A stretch of 5,228 nucleotides of DNA from Chitinophaga pinensis (GTDB lineage Bacteria; Bacteroidota; Bacteroidia; M30B66). The stretch covers positions 1 through 5,228 of the forward strand of contig CALQRR010000153.1 of NCBI GenBank assembly GCA_943333015.1. The letters are read 5' to 3'. A program made the translations under genes and the position numbers. Below, one piece after another: positions 1-5,228 of the stretch. The number at the start of each line of letters is the position of its first letter. The stretch's first letter is position 1. The notes under the pieces were generated by a model, which was not told where the DNA came from, did no database searches, and saw only the letters and a program-made list of their open reading frames with translations.

Positions 1-14
1 AATTATTAAATATA

Positions 15-26
15 TGATATATATCA
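15..26. promoter_or_regulatory. CRP/FNR-like palindrome upstream of the reductase gene
   Basis: The 12 bases TGAT-atat-ATCA form a perfect palindrome and match the inner part of the FNR/CRP-family operator (TTGAT-N4-ATCAA). The outermost base on each side does not match. It lies about 98 bp before the ATG of a flavin reductase-like gene, a sensible place for a redox- or nitrosative-stress regulator of that family. The flank is very AT-rich, so chance is a real alternative. The site could also serve a gene to the left of the window. Confidence 0.3.
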
Positions 27-53
27 CGTTGACACTATGAAAATAAAGTATTA

Positions 54-79
54 GAAGGCTTTTTAATTCGAATGCCTTC
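54..79 (+). terminator. Weak hairpin, possible terminator of an upstream gene
   Basis: GAAGGC at 54-59 pairs with GCCTTC at 74-79 across a 14-base loop, and a T-rich stretch follows at 81-94. This could end a transcript entering from the left, or lie in the leader of the reductase gene. The stem has only 6 bp and the loop is large, so support is modest. The rest of positions 1-123 is AT-rich, and I found no convincing -33/-7 promoter pair there. Confidence 0.25.
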
Positions 80-123
80 GTTCATTTTTCTTTTGAAAAT
101 TTGTTTTTTAATTAATATTGAAC

Positions 124-798
124 ATGGAACAATATCCAGTAAAAATCATTTCAATCCATCAGGTAACACACGATGTTCTGAGGTTTGTTGTTGAGAAGCC
201 TTTTAATTACTCGTTTTTGCCAGGGCAGGCAACCGATATTTCCATTAACATAACCGGTTGGGAAGAGGATCGAAAGCCGTTTACATTCACCTCATTGCCT
301 AGCGATGAATTTTTAGAATTCACCATCAAAACATATCCTGAAAGGGAACGATTTACCGCTAAACTACTTGAGTTAACAACGGATGATGAATTGATACTCC
401 ACGATGTTTATGGTGCTATTTCTTATCAAGGAGATGGTGTGTTTATAGCAGGTGGCGCAGGATTCACACCTTTTGTTTCCATTTTGAGGGATTTGAAACG
501 ACAAAAGTCCTTGGGGCGCAATCAACTCATATTAGCGAATAAGACGAAGTCAGATATTATATATGCATCTGAATTCGAGGAGCTTTTAGGTCCACATTTC
601 GTGAATATCCTTTCCGAAGAGAACAGTTCTGGTTTTTATCATGGTGTTATTACATCGGAATTTCTAAAATCGGTCGTCTTTAATTTCGGACACTATTTTT
701 ACCTCTGTGGTCCACCTCCCATGATGGAGGCTTTGGTGCTTCAACTTAAGAGTTTGGGTGTTACAGATAATCAAATTATTCAAGAAGAATTTAATTAA
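124..798 (+). CDS. Ferredoxin/flavodoxin reductase-like FAD-NAD(P) oxidoreductase
   Basis: This 224-residue protein belongs to the ferredoxin-NADP reductase superfamily, which moves electrons between NAD(P)H and a small carrier through FAD. The N-terminal half (about 1-100) is the FAD-binding barrel, with FLPGQ at 31-35 and the flavin-contact segment KPFTFTS at 51-57. The C-terminal half is the nucleotide-binding domain, with GGAGFTP at 110-116 and CGPPPMM at 195-201, ending in EEFN. No signal peptide, membrane segment or [2Fe-2S] domain is present, so it should be a soluble cytoplasmic protein needing a separate partner. The usual arginine before P-F-T is lysine here, with arginine one place earlier. 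I chose ATG 124 over an in-frame TTG at 118 because the added two residues have no support and ATG is the stronger start. No Shine-Dalgarno is visible. The small gene follows after 6 bp. The superfamily is firm; the physiological substrate is unknown. Confidence 0.88.
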   Translation: MEQYPVKIISIHQVTHDVLRFVVEKPFNYSFLPGQATDISINITGWEEDRKPFTFTSLPSDEFLEFTIKTYPERERFTAKLLELTTDDELILHDVYGAISYQGDGVFIAGGAGFTPFVSILRDLKRQKSLGRNQLILANKTKSDIIYASEFEELLGPHFVNILSEENSSGFYHGVITSEFLKSVVFNFGHYFYLCGPPPMMEALVLQLKSLGVTDNQIIQEEFN

Positions 799-804
799 AA
801 TAAG

Positions 805-1056
805 ATGGAAACTGAAAAGGAACTGAATACACAAATTATGTTACTCACATTGAAAATTCATGAGAAACATCCGGAGTTGGCAAAGTATTTAAACGAAATG
901 CCCGTGACAATTCCACACGAAGCATCTCCCCAAATAACCATTAAAACATTAAAGGATTACTGCAATTCTCTGGAAAAGCTTTTTAATGAATATGGTGTGG
1001 ATCATTCTGCTCCAGTGACAGATCTTCAATCGGGTTTCGAAACAAAAGAGGAATGA
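805..1056 (+). CDS. Small conserved-looking hypothetical protein
   Basis: This 83-residue acidic protein has no signal peptide, membrane segment or known catalytic motif. Two helices seem likely, at about 3-20 and 47-63, joined by a segment with HPELAKYLNEMP (22-33), VTIP (34-37) and ITIKTLKDY (44-52). From memory, similar short proteins with an ELxKYLxEMPVTIP-type core occur in Flavobacteriia and relatives, but I cannot name a characterised family. It starts 6 bp after the reductase stop, with only an A-rich AATAAG before the ATG, so co-transcription and probably coupled translation are likely. A role as partner or regulator of the reductase is inference from position alone. The last 15 or so residues (DLQSGFETKEE) look disordered. 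That the ORF is real is supported by codon texture, operon spacing and the Glu/Lys-rich amphipathic pattern. Function is not recognised. Confidence 0.75.
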   Translation: METEKELNTQIMLLTLKIHEKHPELAKYLNEMPVTIPHEASPQITIKTLKDYCNSLEKLFNEYGVDHSAPVTDLQSGFETKEE

Positions 1057-1149
1057 TCGCTGTGTTACTGTAAATAATGCGATGTGTTTGATTGTATTAT
1101 TTTGTGCTGTTAATGAATAGGGGGGGACTGGCGTTGACTATTTTTTCAT

Positions 1150-1185
1150 TGTCCTGATTGTTTGGGAGTTCAAATGATCAGGACA
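1150..1185. promoter_or_regulatory. Long inverted repeat, candidate operator or leader hairpin
   Basis: TGTCCTGAT at 1150-1158 is the exact reverse complement of ATCAGGACA at 1177-1185. Two G-U pairs and four more Watson-Crick pairs (TTTG 1161-1164 with CAAA 1171-1174) extend the RNA stem to 15 pairs with a 6-base loop. No T-run follows on either strand; the only T-run (1141-1146) lies on the 5' side. That argues against a standard intrinsic terminator for the 805-1056 gene. The right arm ends 15 bp before a perfect -7 box, so it covers where the -33 region would be. An operator is the more attractive reading. Confidence 0.55.
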
Positions 1186-1200
1186 TGTAAATTTATCCCG

Positions 1201-1208
1201 TATTTTTG
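1201..1208 (+). promoter_or_regulatory. Bacteroidota-type -7 promoter box for the T9SS protein
   Basis: TATTTTTG matches the Bacteroidota -7 consensus TAnnTTTG exactly. Transcription would begin near 1213-1216, leaving a leader of about 17-20 bases before ATG 1233. No TTG -33 element is present 19-21 bp upstream, so the promoter may be weak or need an activator. A rival pair is TTG at 1134-1136 with a 20-bp gap to ATTGTTTG at 1157-1164. That pair has the better spacing but two wrong bases in the -7 box. Confidence 0.4.
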
Positions 1209-1232
1209 GGTACGTGATTTGGCTAGTTAATA

Positions 1233-1859
1233 ATGAATAGGACAATCTTCAAATTTTGGAATATTCTCGCTGTGTGTGTGGTATCTATCGTTTTTCAGGT
1301 AACTACTTTCGCGCAGAACCAGTCTATTTTGGGGAAGTTTTCTGCCTTGGAATCGGGTGGGAAGATTTACTTAAGCTGGCTTGTACTTGCCGGGAATTCA
1401 TGCAACGATGTTGAAATTCATCGGACAACTGATACGCTTCATTTTGAGCGTATTGCCACAAATCCAGGTGTTTGCGGAAGCCTCTCCCAAGCCTTAAGCT
1501 ATGACTTTACGGATGAACATCCTGTTCAGAATGCCACCAATTATTACCGGCTTAATTTGGGTGTTTACGGATATTCTGCTGTTGTCGCCGTAGATGTTAT
1601 TCGAATTGATCCATCGGGCTATCAGTTGCGTCCGAATCCAATGCAACAGGAGGGTTTGATTTATTTTGACAATGATAACCAAGAACTATTGCAGGTAACA
1701 ATTCTATCAGTTAGTGGACAGGTTACCGAAACATTCACTACTCAAACAGATAGGATACATGTTGATTCGAGCTCGTTGCCCGGAGGATTGTACTCGTTCA
1801 CAATCAGCAACATGCAGGGAGCTTTGAAATTGCGCGGAATGTTTATGGTACAGCATTGA
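1233..1859 (+). CDS. Secreted protein with T9SS type A C-terminal sorting domain
   Basis: This 208-residue protein is probably exported by Sec and then secreted or surface-anchored by the Type IX system. Residues 1-27 are a signal peptide: Arg3 and Lys7, a hydrophobic core at 11-23, and a likely cut after TFA27. Residues 30-125 resemble the fibronectin-like beta domain common before these sorting tails, with YLSW at 46-49, VEIHRTTD at 60-67 and NYYRL at 103-107. Cys57 and Cys81 could form a disulfide. Residues 131-208 match the type A sorting domain, with RPNP at 133-136, SGQV, PGGLY at 183-187 and a final LKLRGMFMVQH in place of the common KxxK-type ending. There is no enzymatic domain, so the mature part is little more than one beta domain and the sorting tail. 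No Shine-Dalgarno precedes the ATG. It has its own promoter region and a strong terminator, so it is probably monocistronic. The sorting-domain call is firm; the function is unknown. Confidence 0.85.
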   Translation: MNRTIFKFWNILAVCVVSIVFQVTTFAQNQSILGKFSALESGGKIYLSWLVLAGNSCNDVEIHRTTDTLHFERIATNPGVCGSLSQALSYDFTDEHPVQNATNYYRLNLGVYGYSAVVAVDVIRIDPSGYQLRPNPMQQEGLIYFDNDNQELLQVTILSVSGQVTETFTTQTDRIHVDSSSLPGGLYSFTISNMQGALKLRGMFMVQH

Positions 1860-1919
1860 TGTGCCGTATGCTTAGATGAATTTTATCGGATTGAAGCATT
1901 TAGAATTGCTTTAAAACAA

Positions 1920-1943
1920 AAAAGCCGGTTTGAGCCGGCTTTT
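1920..1943. terminator. Bidirectional intrinsic terminator between convergent genes
   Basis: AAAAGCCGG at 1920-1928 pairs perfectly with CCGGCTTTT at 1935-1943 across a 6-base loop. T-runs end the stem on both strands: TTTT at 1940-1943 on the plus strand, and the A-run at 1918-1923 read as T on the minus strand. It lies 60 bp after the T9SS gene and 23 bp after the DUF805 stop, so it can serve both convergent genes. Confidence 0.9.
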
Positions 1944-1966
1944 AATGGGTTAAAATATTTTCTGAA

Positions 1967-2317
1967 TCAAATTACTTCCTCTGGCAGAAGCATTGAATCT
2001 GATTTAGGATCTGCTCCGTACTCATTATCACCACGATCTCCATCGGTGCAGGCAAGGATCAAATTGTAGATAGGAATCAGAATAAACCAACCGCTTTTTC
2101 CAACATCATGCATGCGGCGAACGCCTACTGCAATGCTTGGTAGTATCACAGCAACGGAATAGATGGTGTCGAGCATTTTGACTTCCAAGAAAACGCCGAT
2201 TACAGCTAATACAACTTGGAAAATAAGGTTGAACAAAAAGAAATACCAATATTCGCTGCGACGAGCACGCCCGTTGAAGGTTGCATAATTCTTAAGAACG
2301 GAGAGGTAATAATTCAT
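1967..2317 (-). CDS. DUF805 family small inner-membrane protein
   Basis: This 116-residue protein carries the hallmarks of the DUF805 family, whose function is not established. In order these are FNGRARRSEYW at 14-24, RRMHDVGKSGW at 67-77, and the acidic tail DGDRGDNEYGADP at 92-104. Three hydrophobic segments lie at about 24-44, 49-66 and 77-90, so it should sit in the cytoplasmic membrane. The positively charged loops at 16-20 and 67-68 suggest cytoplasmic faces. Length is typical of the single-domain members, and nothing appears truncated. The ATG at 2317 gives a start just ahead of the conserved YLxxLKxYATFxGRARR region, so no longer form is needed. No Shine-Dalgarno is visible. It is convergent with the T9SS gene and shares its terminator. 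On the 5' side it faces a long non-coding interval in which I found no clear -7 box on this strand. Confidence 0.9.
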   Translation of the reverse strand: MNYYLSVLKNYATFNGRARRSEYWYFFLFNLIFQVVLAVIGVFLEVKMLDTIYSVAVILPSIAVGVRRMHDVGKSGWFILIPIYNLILACTDGDRGDNEYGADPKSDSMLLPEEVI

Positions 2318-2888
2318 GCCTGTAGGGTTTGATGTGTATACTGTTCAGACTGCAATTCAGTAAGCCGTTTTTTGACATGGGATCTGGACTCCATCTTTGA
2401 TTGTCAATTATAGGAAGATTCGATTAAAATTAAAAACTGATTTATTAACAAGGGAACGAATGGTTTTTGACTGACCAGCAATAATTTAAAGGCATTCTCC
2501 CTATTGAATCTTTGATAAATTTATTTAGCATCATAACGTTCTTTTCCAATAGATGACCGGGAGATATTATTTATTGTTTAACGATTGAATTTTCAACAGG
2601 AGAATCCTTGAATGTTTTTTCAGTTCCCGGTTGCCATTTTAACCGCGCGCAGTAGCGATAGAGCGGATAGCCCGCAGGAGCGCGGACGTTTTACGGGAGC
2701 GAAACGAGGACTATAAGCGATAGCGCGGATACTGCCTAATGCATGCTGGAGATTTCAGAACGTTTGACATTTTCAGAGGGTTGTGTCGGACAGTTTGTCT
2801 TTTTGAACTGAGTATTGCTGTCAAAAATTCCGATAAAAACGGCAGGCTGTATTCTTGCAAAGCGGTTGACGACCTAATACACGATCCT
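2318..2888. other. 571-bp gene-free interval between DUF805 and clpB
   Basis: This stretch should hold the divergent promoters of the DUF805 gene and clpB. Positions 2318-2610 are AT-rich and I see no gene or strong structure in them. Positions 2643-2732 hold a GC-rich repeated element. Between it and clpB there is a cluster of TGTC/GACA tetramers (GACA 2766-2769, TGTC 2784-2787, GACA 2789-2792, TGTC 2796-2799, TGTC 2819-2822). TATTCTTG at 2850-2857 is one base off the -7 consensus but has no TTG 19-21 bp before it, so the clpB promoter is not settled. No CIRCE element was seen. Confidence 0.6.
2643..2732. repeat. GC-rich internally repeated element, probable dispersed intergenic repeat
   Basis: A 16-base unit, AGCGATAGAGCGGATA at 2654-2669, recurs with one change as AGCGATAGCGCGGATA at 2716-2731, 62 bp apart. 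GCGCGG occurs at 2680-2685 and 2723-2728, and either copy can pair with CCGCGC at 2643-2648. A smaller hairpin joins CGTTT 2687-2691 with AAACG 2702-2706. The block is clearly richer in GC than its AT-rich flanks. On the minus strand it reads as GCTATCCGCTC-like sequence, which I recall as a common dispersed intergenic motif in Bacteroidota genomes; that link is from memory. A second copy cannot be shown within this window. Confidence 0.55.
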
Positions 2889-5228
2889 ATGAATTTTAAC
2901 CAGTTTACAATTAAAGCGCAAGAGGCTGTTCAACAAGCGCAACAGCTGGCAGCACAAAACGGACAACAAGCCATAGAAACCGGTCACTTGCTCAAAGGGG
3001 TGCTGGAGGTGGATGAAAACGTGATTCCTTATTTATTCAAGAAATTAAGTGTGAATGCTCCGGCGCTGATTGCCGCATTGGACAGTATTGTGAAAGGTTA
3101 TCCGAAAGTATCGGGAGCATCGCCCTATTTATCGAACACGGCGCAGGCTGCTTTAACCAAGGCAACCACATTGATGCAGGAAATGAAGGATGAATTTGTT
3201 TCCATTGAGCATATTGCATTGGGTATTTTAAGTGGCAATGATCCGGTAGCGCGACTGCTCAAGGATTCGGGGCTGAACGATAAAGACATGCGTGCGGCTG
3301 TTGCTGAATTGCGCAAGGGAGGACGCGTGACTTCACAAACAAGCGAGGATACCTACAACGCGCTGAATAAATATGCAAAAAATCTGAACGAAATGGCGCG
3401 CAGTGGCAAGCTTGATCCGGTCATTGGACGGGATGAAGAAATTCGTCGTGTGCTGCAGATTTTAAGTCGGCGGACAAAAAACAACCCGATTCTTATTGGT
3501 GAACCAGGTGTTGGTAAAACGGCCATTGCTGAAGGATTAGCACATCGGATTGTGAATGGAGATGTGCCGGAGAATTTGAAAAGCAAACAGATTTATTCGC
3601 TCGATATGGGGGCTTTGATTGCTGGGGCGAAATATAAGGGGGAATTTGAAGAACGGTTGAAATCGGTGGTGAAAGAAGTCACCGAATCGGAAGGCGATAT
3701 CGTATTGTTTATTGATGAAATTCACACGCTCGTTGGGGCGGGTGGGGGAGAAGGCGCCATGGATGCGGCCAACATACTGAAACCGGCACTTTCGCGAGGA
3801 GAATTACGCGCAATTGGTGCTACAACATTGAATGAATACCAGAAATATTTTGAAAAAGACAAAGCACTGGAACGTCGTTTTCAAAAAGTATTGATTGATG
3901 AACCAGATGCTGCGGATGCCATTTCGATTCTCCGTGGATTGAAGGAAAAATACGAAAATCACCACAAGGTGCTTATCAAGGATGAAGCAATTATTGCTGC
4001 GGTGGAAATGAGCCAGCGGTATATCAACGACCGTTTTTTGCCCGATAAAGCCATCGACTTGATTGACGAAGCCGCTTCAAAACTGCGGATGGAAATTAAT
4101 TCCTTGCCGGAGGAATTGGATGAGCTCGAACGCAAGATCCGCCAGTTGGAAATTGAACGGGAAGCGATTAAGCGGGAGAATGATCAAAAGAAATTATCGT
4201 CCCTGAGCGAGGAGATTGCGAATTTGGAACAGGACCGTTCTTCGCTGCGTTCGAAATGGCAAAGTGAGAAAGATGTGCTGGATCAGATTCAAAAGAACAA
4301 GCAGCTCATTGACGATTATAAATTTGAAGCAGAACAGGCCGAACGTACCGGGGATTTTGGCAAAGTAGCCGAATTGCGTTATGGGAAAATTAAAGATGCC
4401 GAGACCGAAATTGAAACTTTACGTGCCCAGCTAATTGATACGCAGAGCGGCAAAGCAATGATCAAAGAAGAAGTCGATGCTGAAGATATTGCCGGTGTTG
4501 TAAGTCGCTGGACAGGAATTCCGGTGGCGAGCATGTTGCAAAGTGAACGCGAGAAACTACTCAACCTCGAAGCGGAATTGCATAAACGGGTAGTTGGTCA
4601 GGAAGAAGCCATTGAAGCAGTATCGGATGCTATTCGACGTGCCCGGGCAGGCTTACAGGACAAGAAACGTCCAATTGGTTCCTTCATCTTTTTGGGAACA
4701 ACCGGTGTGGGTAAAACCGAATTGGCCAAAGCACTTGCCGAATTCTTATTCAACAACGATCAGGCAATGACGCGGATCGATATGAGTGAATACCAGGAAC
4801 GACACACGGTGAGCCGTTTGGTGGGCGCGCCTCCGGGATATGTGGGCTACGAAGAAGGTGGTCAATTGACTGAAGCAGTTCGTCGCAAGCCATACAGTGT
4901 TGTGCTGCTCGATGAAATTGAAAAAGCGCATCCCGATGTTTTCAATATTCTGTTGCAGGTGCTCGACGATGGTCGCTTAACCGATAACAAAGGCCGGGTG
5001 GTGAATTTCAAAAACACCATCATCATCATGACATCCAACATTGGTTCGCATCTGATACAGGAGAGTTTTGAGGATCTCGGGAATAAGAACCTCGATGAAG
5101 TCATTGCTGAAGCGAAAGTCAACGTATTTGAACTGCTCAAGAAAACGATCCGCCCCGAATTTCTCAATCGGATTGATGATATTATTATGTTTCAACCCTT
5201 GAGCCGCGAAAATGTGGAGGAGATTGTG
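2889..5228 (+). CDS. clpB: ClpB ATP-dependent protein disaggregase, 3' end cut by window edge
   Basis: ClpB is the hexameric AAA+ unfoldase that pulls proteins out of aggregates together with DnaK in the cytoplasm. The 780 visible codons contain no stop. In order they show the Clp N-domain (about 1-145); NBD1 with Walker A GEPGVGKT at 204-211, pore-loop Tyr249, Walker B LFIDE ending at Asp276-Glu277 and arginine fingers Arg329-Arg330; the coiled-coil middle domain (about 403-527); and NBD2 with Walker A GTTGVGKT at 603-610 (Lys609), pore-loop Tyr651, Walker B Asp675-Glu676, and Arg761 in RPEFLNR as the likely second arginine finger. These positions run two behind E. coli ClpB through NBD1 and most of NBD2. 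The full middle domain separates it from ClpA and ClpC. About 85-90 C-terminal residues lie beyond the window. The start [13 protein letters not shown] is the usual ClpB N-terminus. No Shine-Dalgarno precedes it. It appears to be a single gene after a long leader region, and heat or stress induction is expected from the family. Confidence 0.97.
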   Translation, partial: MNFNQFTIKAQEAVQQAQQLAAQNGQQAIETGHLLKGVLEVDENVIPYLFKKLSVNAPALIAALDSIVKGYPKVSGASPYLSNTAQAALTKATTLMQEMKDEFVSIEHIALGILSGNDPVARLLKDSGLNDKDMRAAVAELRKGGRVTSQTSEDTYNALNKYAKNLNEMARSGKLDPVIGRDEEIRRVLQILSRRTKNNPILIGEPGVGKTAIAEGLAHRIVNGDVPENLKSKQIYSLDMGALIAGAKYKGEFEERLKSVVKEVTESEGDIVLFIDEIHTLVGAGGGEGAMDAANILKPALSRGELRAIGATTLNEYQKYFEKDKALERRFQKVLIDEPDAADAISILRGLKEKYENHHKVLIKDEAIIAAVEMSQRYINDRFLPDKAIDLIDEAASKLRMEINSLPEELDELERKIRQLEIEREAIKRENDQKKLSSLSEEIANLEQDRSSLRSKWQSEKDVLDQIQKNKQLIDDYKFEAEQAERTGDFGKVAELRYGKIKDAETEIETLRAQLIDTQSGKAMIKEEVDAEDIAGVVSRWTGIPVASMLQSEREKLLNLEAELHKRVVGQEEAIEAVSDAIRRARAGLQDKKRPIGSFIFLGTTGVGKTELAKALAEFLFNNDQAMTRIDMSEYQERHTVSRLVGAPPGYVGYEEGGQLTEAVRRKPYSVVLLDEIEKAHPDVFNILLQVLDDGRLTDNKGRVVNFKNTIIIMTSNIGSHLIQESFEDLGNKNLDEVIAEAKVNVFELLKKTIRPEFLNRIDDIIMFQPLSRENVEEIV

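Noticed and set aside
118..123. TTG start two codons upstream of the reductase ATG
   Set aside because: It adds only Met-Asn, has no ribosome binding site, and a normal ATG follows at once with the expected N-terminus.
1494..1682. 62-codon minus-strand ORF inside the T9SS gene
   Set aside because: It lies wholly antisense to a well-supported gene and has no recognisable motif; it is a shadow frame.
2496..2564. Long-range inverted repeat TCTCCC/CTATTG (2496-2506) with CAATAG (2547-2552) and GGGAGA (2559-2564)
   Set aside because: The arms are short, separated by 40 bases and need a bulge of about six bases, so chance pairing is as likely as function.
2612..2716. A 34-codon ORF, ATG 2612 to TAA 2714-2716, with AGGAG at 2598-2602 nine bases upstream
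   Set aside because: Most of the frame runs through the GC-rich repeat element, giving an Arg/Ser/Gly-rich product with no protein-like pattern. Shine-Dalgarno sequences are not used at the other genes here. It is most likely a chance reading of the repeat.
2763..2797. TTTG at 2763-2766 with ACAGTTTG at 2790-2797 as a clpB promoter
   Set aside because: The gap of 23 bp is longer than the usual 19-21 and the TA of the -7 box is absent, so the pair is not convincing.
4695..4718. Second Walker A of ClpB reads GTTGVGKT rather than GPTGVGKT
   Set aside because: The lysine and threonine needed for ATP binding are intact, and the Thr form is, to my knowledge, common in Bacteroidota ClpB. It is a lineage marker and not an anomaly.
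3037..5195. Several minus-strand ORFs of 60-101 codons across clpB
   Set aside because: All are antisense to the continuous clpB frame, whose motifs are conserved end to end. Their products are low-complexity Ser/Arg-rich sequences typical of shadow frames.

Overview
The window looks like chromosomal DNA from a member of the Bacteroidota. The best evidence is a secreted protein with a Type IX secretion C-terminal sorting domain. Supporting signs are the near absence of Shine-Dalgarno sequences at the gene starts, a perfect TAnnTTTG-type -7 box ahead of the secreted protein, and a ClpB with the GTTGVGKT form of the second Walker A motif. Genus cannot be told from the sequence.

Layout. Positions 1-123 are an AT-rich upstream region with a 12-bp CRP/FNR-like palindrome and a weak hairpin. 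Positions 124-1056 (+) are a two-gene operon: a compact FAD/NAD(P)H ferredoxin- or flavodoxin-reductase-like protein, then an 83-residue protein of unknown function 6 bp downstream. Positions 1057-1232 are a regulatory interval with a G7 run, a long inverted repeat and a -7 promoter box. Positions 1233-1859 (+) encode a signal-peptide protein with a fibronectin-like middle and a T9SS type A sorting domain. A strong bidirectional terminator at 1920-1943 separates it from a convergent DUF805 membrane protein (1967-2317, -). Positions 2318-2888 are a 571-bp gene-free interval with a GC-rich internally repeated element that resembles a dispersed intergenic repeat. Positions 2889-5228 (+) are clpB, open to the window edge and lacking roughly its last 85-90 codons. 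This gene is absent from stop-to-stop ORF lists because no stop lies in the window.

The genes do not form one pathway. The reductase and its small partner probably form a redox unit whose electron acceptor is not visible here. The T9SS protein, the DUF805 protein and ClpB look like independent transcription units. I see no defence system, mobile element, CRISPR array, tRNA or rRNA. There is no convincing undescribed system. The items most worth checking are non-coding: the inverted repeat over the promoter of the secreted protein, the G7 run beside it, the CRP/FNR-like palindrome ahead of a redox gene, and the repeat upstream of clpB.
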